From NCBI RefSeq assembly GCF_001984155.1, contig NZ_MTQO01000046.1, positions 372,001-436,000 on the forward strand: a DNA stretch of 64,000 nucleotides, written 5' to 3'. The position numbers were made by a program, and so were the translations under genes. Under the pieces are notes generated by a model. It was not told the origin of the DNA. It did no database searches and saw only the letters and a program-made list of their open reading frames with translations. This document shows, in pieces, positions 1 to 9,584 of the stretch. The DNA comes from Actinosynnema sp. ALI-1.44. Its GTDB lineage: Bacteria > Actinomycetota > Actinomycetes > Mycobacteriales > Pseudonocardiaceae. Position 1 is the first letter of the stretch; every line of letters starts with the position of its first letter.

Positions 1-402
1 CGGCAGGTACACGGCCAACCGGGTGACAGTCGCCGCACTCTCCCCCGTCGGCGACCCCGACGCCGCGGTCGACAACGCCGCTGACGCCTCGTTGATGTTG
101 GACTCGTACCGCGCACGCATGTCCGCCGGTTCCACACTGCTGACCAGGAACGCGCTCACGGCCGTGGCGTTGGCGTCCGACAACGACTGGTAGATCTCCA
201 CCGCGGCACCGGTCAGTGGCCCGCCGCGGTCGATCACCCCACCCAGCACTTGCTGCCGTCGCTGCACGTCGAGCGCGGCACCGAGCCCCGCCGCGAGACA
301 CACGAGTACCAGGACTACCAACAGTGCGGTGAGCTGCCCCGGTGCTCGGCGGCTGTACCCGATCGCCTTGCGCAGACCGCCCTGCCTGTTTTCCTTGGGC
401 AC
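1..402 (-). CDS. GlnX-like membrane protein, N-terminal part (runs off the window)
   Basis: This is the first 134 codons of a minus-strand gene that continues past base 1. The GTG at 402 is preceded by a purine-rich GAGGGGG. The product opens with a basic stretch, then one membrane helix (about residues 24-45), then an extracytoplasmic helical region with an IYQSLSDANATAVSAFL motif. That arrangement resembles the N-terminus of GlnX, the membrane sensor partner in the actinobacterial PknG/GlnH glutamate-sensing cluster; related periplasmic four-helix sensor domains also look like this. The family name is inference from the short visible part, and the neighbours that would confirm it (glnH, pknG) lie outside the window. 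Confidence 0.6.
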   Translation of the reverse strand, partial: MPKENRQGGLRKAIGYSRRAPGQLTALLVVLVLVCLAAGLGAALDVQRRQQVLGGVIDRGGPLTGAAVEIYQSLSDANATAVSAFLVSSVEPADMRARYESNINEASAALSTAASGSPTGESAATVTRLAVYLP

Positions 403-518
403 CAACCGACCCCCTCAAGTCACGTGATGCGCACCACATGCATCGGTGACTCGCCGCGCGCGTTACGGGGGCTACGGACGGGGTTACCAAGCTGCGATCA
501 TTCGCCCTGACGGCATCG

Positions 519-647
519 TCATCGCCGCCGCCAGTAACGCACAGCACGGTGAACACCGACGCTGAACGCGAGAGCCGCGGTGGCCGCAGGCAGGCAGGTG
601 GTGATAACAGGCAGAGCGTCGTAGATGCTGTGGGCCAAGGCGATCAT
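519..647 (-). CDS. Possible 42-residue single-pass membrane peptide
   Basis: A short reading frame begins at ATG 647, eight bases after a GGAGA ribosome site. It encodes a peptide with a hydrophobic segment (roughly residues 11-31) followed by a strongly basic tail ending YWRRR. No family was recognised. It lies between the GlnX-like gene and the decayed NB-ARC gene. The ribosome site and the single membrane helix with basic tail argue for a real small protein, but its length means chance cannot be excluded. Confidence 0.35.
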   Translation of the reverse strand: MIALAHSIYDALPVITTCLPAATAALAFSVGVHRAVRYWRRR

Positions 648-749
648 CGAAGTCTCCAGTCCGTCGTGGGTTCGGTGTCCACGTTCGGGCCGGAGCTGTC
701 CAATCGGGTGTGACAGTGGAATCGGACGCGCGCACCAGGTGGTCAACGG

Positions 750-1325
750 GTGGGGTCACCGCCCCCTCGGGTCGCCGCGTACGTCCCCCGTGCGGCCCTC
801 GACGACACGCCGGTCCACGTTCTGACCGGGCTGGGCGGGGTCGGCAAGACACAGATCGCTGCCGCGCACGCGTGGGACCGGTGGCACGATCCGGCTGTCG
901 ACCTGATCATCTGGACGTCGGCCAAGCTCCTGCCCGACTGGGAACGGTTGTTCGGCCGCGACAACGTGGACACCATGATCACCCGCCACGAACTCGCGCG
1001 GCTGCAAGGCGAAACAGGGAATCCGGCGAGAGCGCAGGCCGTGTTCCAGGAGCTGCTGGCCGATCGGCTCCGCGTGCTCGGGCCCTGCCACATCGACCCC
1101 TTGGCCACCCGTACCGCCCTCGCGCGCTGGCAACTGGAGTCGGGTGATGCCGCCGGGGCTTTCTCAGCGCTGGAAGGACTTCTGAGCGACCTGATGGAGT
1201 TCGTCGGACCGCGGATCACCCCCTCACCGAGCTCGTCCGCGACCGGCTGGAGTGGCCAGGCGCGGAACGCCCCTGATACAGCGTCCGTCTTCCGTGCCGT
1301 TTTGAGTCGCTATTTTCGTCACTAA
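750..1325 (+). pseudogene. Remnant of an NB-ARC/TPR (STAND-type) signalling protein
   Basis: The frame holds a Walker A segment (VLTGLGGVGKTQ, about residues 25-36) followed by the start of an NB-ARC domain (VDLIIWTSA). It then jumps after only some 20 residues into two tetratricopeptide units of the TRHELARLQGETG...VLGP type that normally sit at the far C-terminus of 700-1000-residue proteins. The middle of the NB-ARC domain (Walker B, sensor motifs) and most TPRs are absent, and the end drifts into unrelated sequence after the third repeat. This is what an internal deletion plus decay of a STAND NTPase gene leaves. Intact relatives act in regulation or phage defence; this copy cannot bind and hydrolyse nucleotide normally. 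Confidence 0.75.
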
Positions 1326-1418
1326 TAAATCTACCGTGTCCGTAGTACTAGACGCGGTGAATAGCTGAGCGGCGCATATCGGCGTGGTGAAACCGGTCCT
1401 GACCTCTAGGCTCCGCGC

Positions 1419-3146
1419 GTGCGCGTATCTCCGAGGACGGGTGCCTTACTGGGGCTCGGAACGTTGGTGGCCTGCCTGGTCGCGGTCGGGCTGCTGTCGG
1501 TCACCGGCAACGACTTCGTCGTCGCGGGACTGCGTGGAACGGACCTGTACGCCAGTTACGGGCTGCCGGTAGTCCGGGTTCTCGCCGAAGTGGCCGCTGT
1601 CGTGTGCGTCGGCGGGTTGTTGCTCGCCGCGTTTCTGCTTCCGTCGCCTGAGCGGGTTCCGATCAGGATCGCGGGGTGGGCGGCTGGCGTGTGGGCTGTG
1701 GCGGCGTTGTTGTCGGTGCCGTTCACGTTGGCTGACGTCTACGCGCGTCCGCTCGGGTACGTCCTCGAGTGGGACCGTCTTGTCGAACTCGCCTTCGCCG
1801 TGGAGCCGACGCGGGCCTGGCTGCTGACGGCTCTCACCGCGGCCGTGATCATGGCAGCGACCACCCGGGCGACATCACAGCCTGCCGCGAGGGTGCTTCT
1901 GGGCCTGGCGTTGTTCGGCCTGGTTCCCGTCGCGTCGAGTGGGCATTCGTCCAGCGGCGGTGACCACGACTGGGCCACGTCGAGCCTGCTGACGCACCTG
2001 GTCGCCGCCGCGCTGTGGGTCGGTGGACTGGTCGCGATCCTGGCCTACCGCAAGGGCGAGCACCTCACGACCGCGGTCACGCGGTTCTCGGCGTTGGCGT
2101 TGTGGTGCTGGATCGCGTTGGCCGCGTCCGGCGTCATCAACGCGTTGGTCCGGGTCAAGCCGCCTAACCTGGTCACCACCTCGTACGGACTTCTCATCGT
2201 CGCCAAAGCGGCGGCGCTCGTCCTGCTCGGCGTGTTCGGGTTCTTCCAGCGACGCCACGGCGTCGCCGAGGTCGTCCGGACGAGGACCGGTCGTGCCCTG
2301 CTCAGGCTTGGCGCGGTCGAAGTCCTGGTGATGCTGGTGACGATCGGGCTCGCCGCCGCACTGGCGCGTACACCGCCACCCGACCACAACGAGCTGGTGC
2401 CGACTGTCGAGCTGAAACTCGGGTATGTCCTCAATGGACCACCTGATCTCGGCAAGCTGGTCACCGACTGGCGGTTCGACCTGCTGCTGGGCACAGGCGC
2501 GGTCGTGCTGGCCGCGTTGGCCTTCCGGCACAGCGGTTTCCGGCTACCGCTGTGGCTCGCGGGCTGTGCGGGGATCCTGCTGGCCACGTCGTCCGGCATC
2601 GGCCGCTACGCCCCCGCCGTGTTCAGCCTGCACGTACTCGGCACGCTGGTCCTTGCGGTCCTCTCCCCCGTCCTGCTCGCGCTCGGCATGCCGCGTGACC
2701 GGCGGGTGTTGCCGCACCCGGTCTTGGCGACCGTGCTGTTCACCAGTTCCTTCCACCTCGTGTACTTCACCGGTGTGTTCGAGTGGTCGCTGGATCAGCC
2801 GATCGTGCGCACCGGCATCCACGTGTGGTTCCTGCTCACCGGGTGGGCGTTCTTCTGTTCGGCGTTCGCGCCCGAGATCTCCTTGGCCGCCAGGCGGCTC
2901 ATGGTGTTCACCGCGCTGGCCGCCCAGGCGGTGTTCGGGGTGGCGTGTCTGCTGCGGGACTCCGCGATCGGCGAGCCGTTCCACCGGTCGCTGCGGCTGC
3001 CGTGGATCGCGGACCTCCTCGGGTCCCAGCGGCTCGGGGGTGCGATCGCGCTCGGCTTCGGGGTCGTGCCGCTGCTGGTCATCGGGCTCGTCCTGCTGGT
3101 CACGCCTCAGCGGGCCGAGGAACGCGAACTGACTGCGAGCCGCTGA
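1419..3146 (+). CDS. CopD-CtaG fusion, copper import/cytochrome c oxidase assembly membrane protein
   Basis: This 575-residue polytopic protein has many transmembrane helices. The first half matches the CopD copper-resistance family (HSSSGGDHDWATSSLLTHLV region near residues 175-195). The second half matches the caa3-type oxidase assembly factor CtaG (HVLGTLVLAVLSPVLLALG, then FHLVYFTGVFEWS and a WFLLTGWAFF helix). Actinobacteria commonly carry this bifunctional fusion, thought to move copper toward cytochrome c oxidase. It starts at GTG 1419; the ORF has no stronger upstream start. It converges on the VKOR gene with only 7 bases between stops, so copper handling and disulfide formation sit together here. 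Function is assigned by family. Confidence 0.85.
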   Translation: MRVSPRTGALLGLGTLVACLVAVGLLSVTGNDFVVAGLRGTDLYASYGLPVVRVLAEVAAVVCVGGLLLAAFLLPSPERVPIRIAGWAAGVWAVAALLSVPFTLADVYARPLGYVLEWDRLVELAFAVEPTRAWLLTALTAAVIMAATTRATSQPAARVLLGLALFGLVPVASSGHSSSGGDHDWATSSLLTHLVAAALWVGGLVAILAYRKGEHLTTAVTRFSALALWCWIALAASGVINALVRVKPPNLVTTSYGLLIVAKAAALVLLGVFGFFQRRHGVAEVVRTRTGRALLRLGAVEVLVMLVTIGLAAALARTPPPDHNELVPTVELKLGYVLNGPPDLGKLVTDWRFDLLLGTGAVVLAALAFRHSGFRLPLWLAGCAGILLATSSGIGRYAPAVFSLHVLGTLVLAVLSPVLLALGMPRDRRVLPHPVLATVLFTSSFHLVYFTGVFEWSLDQPIVRTGIHVWFLLTGWAFFCSAFAPEISLAARRLMVFTALAAQAVFGVACLLRDSAIGEPFHRSLRLPWIADLLGSQRLGGAIALGFGVVPLLVIGLVLLVTPQRAEERELTASR

Positions 3147-3153
3147 GGCCCGG

Positions 3154-3705
3154 TCACAGCAGGGTTCGCCAGTAGTACCAGAACTCCACGAGGATCAGCA
3201 CCACGATCACCAGGTACCACAGGACCAGGACCACGCTGTGCACCCGGCGCAGCGGCGCCAGAGCAGGCCAGGTGTCCAGCGTCGTGTACCAGAAGATCGG
3301 AATGGTGACGACCCACACGACCATGCAGTACGGGCACAGCGCGTGGATGTCGTACAGGCTGGCCGCGATCAGCCAGTGCACGAACACGACGCCCAACGCG
3401 GTCCCCACCTGCATCGCCATCCGGTACCAGCGAGGCGGCTCGAACCCGGCCAGCGTCGCCACACCGGTGGTGATCACGACGGCGAACAGGGCTATCCCGA
3501 GCAACGGGTTGGGGAACCCGAACGCCTCCGCCTGCGCGCTGTCCATCACCGAGCCGCAGGACACCACCGGGTTGAGCGAACAGGTCGGCACGTAGGCCGG
3601 GTCACGCAGCTTGGCGATCTTCTCCAGGGTCAGCGCCGCCGCGGCGACGAGGCCGAACCCGCCACCGACGACGTACAGCCAGGCCAGGCGCCTGTTCGCG
3701 GTCAT
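3154..3705 (-). CDS. Vitamin K epoxide reductase family protein (DsbB-like)
   Basis: This 183-residue membrane protein would reoxidise a periplasmic thiol oxidase using quinone. It carries the expected two cysteine pairs: C42/C50 in the CSLNPVVSC loop and the active-site CPYC at 124-127, within four or five predicted helices. The gene overlaps the upstream dsbA-like gene by 4 bases (ATGA), so the two are translationally coupled. In actinobacteria VKOR replaces DsbB as the electron acceptor for DsbA-like proteins, and the coupling here fits that partnership. All catalytic cysteines are present and the length is normal. Confidence 0.93.
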   Translation of the reverse strand: MTANRRLAWLYVVGGGFGLVAAAALTLEKIAKLRDPAYVPTCSLNPVVSCGSVMDSAQAEAFGFPNPLLGIALFAVVITTGVATLAGFEPPRWYRMAMQVGTALGVVFVHWLIAASLYDIHALCPYCMVVWVVTIPIFWYTTLDTWPALAPLRRVHSVVLVLWYLVIVVLILVEFWYYWRTLL

Positions 3706-4433
3706 CCGGCCAGCGCCTCGTCGATCTTCGCGCGCAACTGCCGGTCGACGTCGGCCAGTGTCCGGCCGGACGGCTCGAACTTCACGCCGTTGAGGAAGAA
3801 CGTCGGGGTGCTGTTGACGCCCGCGTCCCGCCCGTCCGCGATGCCCTTGTCGATCACCGCCTGCACCTGCGGGGACGCCACGTCGGTGCGGAACTTGGCC
3901 AGGTCGAGGCCGATCGTGGTGGCGTACTGCTCGAACTTCGCCGTCGCCGCGGCCACGTCGGAGTTGACGTTCTCACCCGAGACCGCCCATTCCTGGTAGC
4001 CGTTGTAGATCGCGTGGTACATCTCGGCGTACTTGCCCTGCAGCCCCGCGGCCTCCGCGGCGCGGGCCGCGGGCACGGCCAGCGGGTGCATGTCGAGCGG
4101 GAAGTTGCGGGGCACGAACGTGATCCGGCCCTGGTAGTCCTCTTCCACCTTCTTGGTGATGTTCGAGTAGTAGGACGCGCAGGCCGGGCACTGGAAGTCG
4201 AGGAACTCCACCAGGGTGACCCGCTGGGAGTCCGCTGTGGACAGCATGTGCGACCCGGCGGGCACCAGTGTGTCCGCGGGCACCGCCGTGGCCTTGTCAT
4301 CCGACCGGTTGAACAGGAGGATCCCGCCGATCACCAGCGCGGCCACCACGACCAGCCCGATGGTGATGACGAGGTTGACCGAGGGCCCGCTGCGGCTGGT
4401 CAGTGGATTCTTCCCGCGGGTGGCGCGTGACAT
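3702..4433 (-). CDS. DsbA-like membrane-anchored thiol:disulfide oxidoreductase
   Basis: This 243-residue protein has one N-terminal signal anchor (about residues 20-41) and an extracytoplasmic thioredoxin-fold domain. The redox site is CPAC at residues 82-85 in FLDFQCPACASYY, and the cis-proline loop is NSTPTFFLNG near the C-terminus, both standard for the DsbA/thioredoxin_4 group. It starts at ATG 4433 and is followed by the VKOR gene with a 4-base overlap. The pair would introduce disulfides into secreted proteins; several secreted enzymes in this window have cysteine pairs. No odd features were seen. Confidence 0.92.
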   Translation of the reverse strand: MSRATRGKNPLTSRSGPSVNLVITIGLVVVAALVIGGILLFNRSDDKATAVPADTLVPAGSHMLSTADSQRVTLVEFLDFQCPACASYYSNITKKVEEDYQGRITFVPRNFPLDMHPLAVPAARAAEAAGLQGKYAEMYHAIYNGYQEWAVSGENVNSDVAAATAKFEQYATTIGLDLAKFRTDVASPQVQAVIDKGIADGRDAGVNSTPTFFLNGVKFEPSGRTLADVDRQLRAKIDEALAG

Positions 4434-4571
4434 CGGCGAAGCCGTCCTTACTCAGTGAGACACCATGACGTCCAGTTGGTCGTCCGACAGCGGGCAGAAG
4501 TTCCCGTGACCCGACCACTCTCTGTGAAGATAGGACTCCGGTACCGAGCGCGCCACCGCACGGGCGCGGGC

Positions 4572-5558
<987 letters not shown>

Positions 5559-5595
5559 TGTGGAAACTCCCCTTGCTGACGACCTTGTGCCATCG

Positions 5596-5626
5596 ACGCT
5601 AGGTGCTGGAGCGCACTCCAGGTCAA
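5596..5626 (-). promoter_or_regulatory. MerR-type promoter with 19-bp spacer and internal dyad
   Basis: Reading on the minus strand, a -35 hexamer TTGACC (5626-5621) and a -10 hexamer TAGCGT (5601-5596) are separated by 19 bases instead of 17. The spacer holds the dyad CTGGAGTGCGCTCCAG (5621-5606). An overlong spacer filled by a dyad is the hallmark of promoters that MerR-family activators untwist. Transcription would begin about 30 bases before the aldo/keto reductase start. No merR gene is visible nearby. Confidence 0.7.
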
Positions 5627-6027
5627 GCGACGACCGGTCCCCCACACCGGAGCGGCGGCAGATGACGGAAAGTTGTCACGTGTGCCGCGGCACGGCGCGG
5701 GCATCCAAGGGCAACAACCTCATACGAACAGCAGCAACCCAAACACTGTCGGCTCGACCTCTGGCGCGGTGAGACCGATTCTGAACGAAACACCGGGGTT
5801 GTTGCTTTTCGTCATACCCGTTCCCGGAAATACTGACAACCAGATTCCCGGAATCACGTGACTCATCGTGGACCCGTCCCTCCACCGTGTTCGCCTTGCA
5901 GGTTGCGGCCTGCTCGTCGGCGGGGAGCAACGCGACGATTCGTGACCCGCATCTGCCAGACAGGGGACGCAGGCGGCACAAACGGCTAACACCGGATCAC
6001 GGTGCTCCCGATCGGCTATGCCTCTGT

Positions 6028-6076
6028 GTATGTTCGACATGCGGACCCATCGGGAAGTATGTCGGCCCGCACATAC
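6028..6076. promoter_or_regulatory. Two related dyads upstream of the aegerolysin-like gene
   Basis: Two similar inverted repeats lie 84-132 bases before the secreted-protein start at 6160. One is GTATGTTCGACATGC (6028-6042). The other is GTATGT...ACATAC with an 8-base centre (6057-6076). Their shared GTATGT half-site suggests a common regulator. The rest of the 5640-6159 interval shows no convincing coding frame. It is less GC-rich than its surroundings and also holds two TTCCCGGAA boxes (5821 and 5844). Confidence 0.35.
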
Positions 6077-6159
6077 CGGGTCAGACACTCGATGATCACC
6101 GGGCGGCATCCCGTCGCGGGATTTGCCGCGTCATTCGACAGACTAGGAGACATACCAGC

Positions 6160-6687
6160 ATGAGCATTACCTTCCCTAACCTGACGAAAGCGTCGATCGC
6201 CATGGCGGTCGCAACGACGCTGCTGATCCCCGCGAGCTCATTTGCCTCCGCAGCACAACCGTCCAGCAAGGCGACTTCCCAGAACCAGGTCGAACCCCGG
6301 GGCGAAGCGCACCAGTTCCACGCCACCATCAACAACAGGACCAGGGACAAGCTGATACCTGTCACCACCGACAAGAGTAAGACAGATCTCATATGGGGTA
6401 AATGGATGCAGGAGCCCACGGCCATCCCCGAGAAGACAGAACAAAAGGCTTTCGCGTCACAAGGTCGACAGGGTTCACCTTCCGGCACCGAAGGATGGGT
6501 CACCTACTACCTCGAAAAGCATCCCCACGTCTCTTTCAAAATCTATTTCGACACTCCGGCGAGTATTTTCAAGACGAACAAGTGCGAGCCACAGGATGTT
6601 CACCGCGACCTGAGCATCACCACGCAGAAGTGCCCACAAAAGGGTGATGAGCAGCACGCCGAGTTCAAGGTGCTCTACGACGACTGA
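6160..6687 (+). CDS. Secreted aegerolysin/ET79-like protein
   Basis: This 175-residue protein begins at ATG 6160, after AGGAGA. A Sec signal peptide (hydrophobic about 13-32, likely cleaved near SFASAAQ) leads to a small beta-rich domain. The domain holds WGKW, a GRQGSPSGTEGWVTYYL block and a cysteine pair in the C-terminal 40 residues. The order of WGKW, a proline/charge stretch, G-x-P-S-GTEG and a final beta pair resembles the aegerolysin/crystal-protein ET79 group, whose members bind sphingolipid-rich membranes. The similarity is by eye and should be treated as probable. The sphingomyelinase gene follows 5 bases later on the same strand, supporting a shared membrane target. AT content is higher than in neighbours, hinting at transfer. 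Confidence 0.6.
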   Translation: MSITFPNLTKASIAMAVATTLLIPASSFASAAQPSSKATSQNQVEPRGEAHQFHATINNRTRDKLIPVTTDKSKTDLIWGKWMQEPTAIPEKTEQKAFASQGRQGSPSGTEGWVTYYLEKHPHVSFKIYFDTPASIFKTNKCEPQDVHRDLSITTQKCPQKGDEQHAEFKVLYDD

Positions 6688-6692
6688 GTTGT

Positions 6693-8378
6693 TTGAGCGA
6701 GCGGTTCGTGCGGCGGAATCCGCCGTACGAACCGCAGATTCCCCAAGTGATTGCGAGTGTGACTGTGTGCGGGAAGGTTGAACCGAAAGGTTCTCGTTGT
6801 GAACGGGTCCGCCTGATCGGGATGGTTGTGGCCTTGTTGCTCTGGCACGGGCTGAGCGTCACGGCCGAGCCAGTGAGGCCTTCGGCAGTCCCACCCGCGG
6901 GGCCGGAGCCGAAGATCATGACGTTCAACGCGATGCAGATGGGCGGACTCATCAAGGGTCACGACAACATCGGGCGCGCGAAGAACCTGCGGAACAGCGC
7001 GGATCTACTGGCGAACGACGTGCTGGTGCTCACAGAGTTCTTCTACGTCAAGGAAACACTCAACCCATACGAGAAGGATCGGGCCGACGAGTTCCTCGAC
7101 CAGCTCGCATCAGCGTATCCCTACCGAACACCCATCGTCGGCGCGAACACTCACACGAAATGGACTTGGTACCACGACCGCCACAAAGGTCTGGCCAACT
7201 ACAACGGCGGTGTCGTGGTTCTCAGCAAATGGAAGATCGCCAAGCAGGTGGGCGTCGAGTACACACCGGACACCTTGTGCGGCGGAGACTGGTACTCGGA
7301 CAAGGGATTCGCCTACGTCCGCATCGAACCACCCCACCGGGCACCACTTCACGTCGTCGGCACACACACCCAGTCAGATGACGCCGACTGTCGGAACAAG
7401 GGATCAAACCTACATCACGGGGTGCCCCAACGAAAGCAGCAGTTCACCGATATCAACATGTTCATCACGTCCCCCAGCCAGTGGATCAAGAACGCCGACA
7501 AGGACGCCAAGGTGGAGATATCCACGCCGAAAGCCGGGGAGCGAGTCGTGATCGCGGGTGATCTCAATGTGGACATGTACGACAGCACCGAATATCTGTC
7601 AATGAACCAGACCCTCACCACCGTCGAGCCGACGAAGTACTTCCCCAAGAACGTCGGCGAGAACAGCAGGAAGGCCTACAGTTTCGACACCGAGCGCAAC
7701 ATGATCACCCGTTCGCGCTATTACAGCGGCACGGAAACCACCGAGCTGCTCGATCACGTGCTCTACCGCAAGGGGCACCCACATCCGAGCCAGTACGTCA
7801 ACGCGGTGCATCACATCTGGTCTCCGAAATATGAACGGCGTTATCCCAGCAAACACACCGATTCCGTATTCTACTATCACCTCGAACGCAACCTGTCCGA
7901 CCACTACGCCGTATCCAACTGGCACCGGTGTCCGGACGAGGCCGCGAAAGCTTGCACTCTGACCCGGGTCACGCTCACCAGCGCCAAGTACACCGAGACC
8001 GGGAACGGACTGACCTCGGTCGGCGGCATCAAGGTCGACGACGTTCCGATCTGGCAGCACCCCAAGCCCCGCACCTTCGACGACCTGTTCGCCGAACCCG
8101 TCGCCCAACGCGCCAACTACCTCGACCGGTGGGACCAAACGGGCGCACCAGTCATACTCGACGTTCTTGTCCTGGGACCGGACGGTCAGTACGGCTACAA
8201 GACGCGTACCCACGACTCAGTGGAACTGAAAGCCACACCAGGAGAACACACGATCACCGTCGATGGCTCCGGAGGATGGGTGGCTGAACCCAAGCGCGAT
8301 CTGATCGTGAAGTACACCATCAGTCGCATCGCCGCCACGCCGTACTCCTGGCCGAATCATGCTCCAGCATCCTGGTGA
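6693..8378 (+). CDS. Secreted sphingomyelinase C (DNase I-fold phosphodiesterase)
   Basis: The product has the neutral sphingomyelinase layout: N in KIMTFNAMQ, metal-binding E in VLVLTEFF, H in VVGTHTQS, catalytic D and N in VIAGDLNVDMYD, and the DH dyad in NLSDHYAVS. It would split sphingomyelin or a related phospholipid to ceramide and the head group. A C-terminal beta domain of about 120 residues follows the catalytic part. The 5' end is uncertain. The longest frame starts at TTG 6693, but a basic segment then a hydrophobic one (LIGMVVALLLW) suggests a signal peptide from a later GTG, for example 6765. It is co-directional with the aegerolysin-like gene. Its last 22 bases overlap the convergent PucR gene. 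Confidence 0.85.
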   Translation: MSERFVRRNPPYEPQIPQVIASVTVCGKVEPKGSRCERVRLIGMVVALLLWHGLSVTAEPVRPSAVPPAGPEPKIMTFNAMQMGGLIKGHDNIGRAKNLRNSADLLANDVLVLTEFFYVKETLNPYEKDRADEFLDQLASAYPYRTPIVGANTHTKWTWYHDRHKGLANYNGGVVVLSKWKIAKQVGVEYTPDTLCGGDWYSDKGFAYVRIEPPHRAPLHVVGTHTQSDDADCRNKGSNLHHGVPQRKQQFTDINMFITSPSQWIKNADKDAKVEISTPKAGERVVIAGDLNVDMYDSTEYLSMNQTLTTVEPTKYFPKNVGENSRKAYSFDTERNMITRSRYYSGTETTELLDHVLYRKGHPHPSQYVNAVHHIWSPKYERRYPSKHTDSVFYYHLERNLSDHYAVSNWHRCPDEAAKACTLTRVTLTSAKYTETGNGLTSVGGIKVDDVPIWQHPKPRTFDDLFAEPVAQRANYLDRWDQTGAPVILDVLVLGPDGQYGYKTRTHDSVELKATPGEHTITVDGSGGWVAEPKRDLIVKYTISRIAATPYSWPNHAPASW

Positions 8379-9544
8379 GAATTCGGGCCGGTCGCGCGCA
8401 GTGCCAGCATCAGCGTCATGCGTTGGGCCGGGTCGGTCATGCGCTCACCGAAGAGCTCTTCCAGCCTGCTCATCCGGTACCGCACCGTCTGCGGGTGGAT
8501 CTGGAGGTACTCCGCGATCTTGAGCGTCTTGCCACCGGTGATGAACCAGGCCGACAGCGTCTCCGAGAGCCTGCTGCGTTGGCGGTCGGTCAGTCCCCGC
8601 ATCGGGCCGAGGGTCTGCTCGGCGCAGGCGTCGAGCAGGACGCTCTCGTTCGTCAGCATCAGCGTGGTCAGGTGGTCCGACACCCACAGGACCGGGGCGT
8701 CCTCGATCGCGCCGGACCGGACGAGTTCCAGGGTCCGGCGGGCGTGGCGCAGGGAAGTCGCCGCCTCGGCCAACGCGACCCGTGGTCCGACCGCGACGCG
8801 CCACCCGCCGAGGTCGACGCCGCCGAGTCGGTCTGGGTACGCCGTGAGCACGCAGGAGTTCCGGCCGTCGAAACGGGACAGCATCTCGTCGTTCAGCACG
8901 GGCTCGCTGGGCGGGGCATCACCTGGGTGGTCCCACGCGATGGCGTGGAGCGTGTTCGGGACCGTCCAGGCCGCGGCCTTGGCCAGACGGGTCACGGTGT
9001 CCGCCGAGGCGGTCGGGTCGGTGAGGATCAGGTGCAGCAGACGGTCGCGCTTCTGTGTGCGGATGCGCGGGCTTCCGATCGCGTACCCGTCCGCGGACAG
9101 GGCCGAGACCTCGTCCATGTGCAGGTGGACCGCTTCACTGACCGCGCACAGCACGTCGGCGGGCAGGCCGAGTGCGCGGCAGAAGGCCGACACGTACGAC
9201 CATGACGCCCGAGCCGCGGCGCGGTACGCGCCGAGCAGGGTGTCGAGGCTGTGCCCGGCGGCGCACGCCTGGGCGCCGAGTTCGCGGAACACCTCCATGT
9301 CGGCCGGTGGGGAATCCGCGTTGCCAACGGCGGCGGCGTACTGCTCGACGGAGACGCGCACCCCGTTGACGAATGCCTCTCCGAAGTCGCCTTCCAGTAC
9401 GTGGGCGTATTCCGGCTCCGACCGCGCGATTTCGTGGAGCATGGCCCGCGTCAACGGGCCGGTGTGTGCCTGGAACTGCTTGAACGCGTCCGCGGGCACC
9501 TTGGACCACAGGTCGGCGGTCCGCGACTGTTCCAGCACTGCCAT
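8357..9544 (-). CDS. PucR/CdaR-type transcriptional regulator
   Basis: This 395-residue cytoplasmic regulator ends in the PucR helix-turn-helix signature (LKIAEYLQIHPQTVRYRMSR, about 350-370). Before it lie a GGDEF-like middle domain (GWRVAVGPRVALAEAATSLRHA) and an N-terminal helical sensor domain. It starts at ATG 9544; no strong ribosome site is obvious. The IS element inserted 31 bases upstream of the start, so its native promoter has probably been displaced. Its end overlaps the end of the sphingomyelinase gene, which is a plausible but unproven target. A second member of the same family is at 46553-47734. Confidence 0.9.
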   Translation of the reverse strand: MAVLEQSRTADLWSKVPADAFKQFQAHTGPLTRAMLHEIARSEPEYAHVLEGDFGEAFVNGVRVSVEQYAAAVGNADSPPADMEVFRELGAQACAAGHSLDTLLGAYRAAARASWSYVSAFCRALGLPADVLCAVSEAVHLHMDEVSALSADGYAIGSPRIRTQKRDRLLHLILTDPTASADTVTRLAKAAAWTVPNTLHAIAWDHPGDAPPSEPVLNDEMLSRFDGRNSCVLTAYPDRLGGVDLGGWRVAVGPRVALAEAATSLRHARRTLELVRSGAIEDAPVLWVSDHLTTLMLTNESVLLDACAEQTLGPMRGLTDRQRSRLSETLSAWFITGGKTLKIAEYLQIHPQTVRYRMSRLEELFGERMTDPAQRMTLMLALRATGPNSHQDAGA

Positions 9545-9584
9545 CGATGTTCCCTGCTGTGAGGCATACCCCTTAGAGCTTGTC

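Noticed and set aside
5821-5852. Two TTCCCGGAA boxes as an operator or start of a repeat array
   Set aside because: Only two copies, each short and GC-rich; chance is likely and no gene starts close by.
5676-6109. Small minus-strand ORFs in the interval between the aldo/keto reductase and the aegerolysin-like gene
   Set aside because: Their composition is unlike neighbouring genes, with no ribosome sites, hydrophobic patterns or family motifs.
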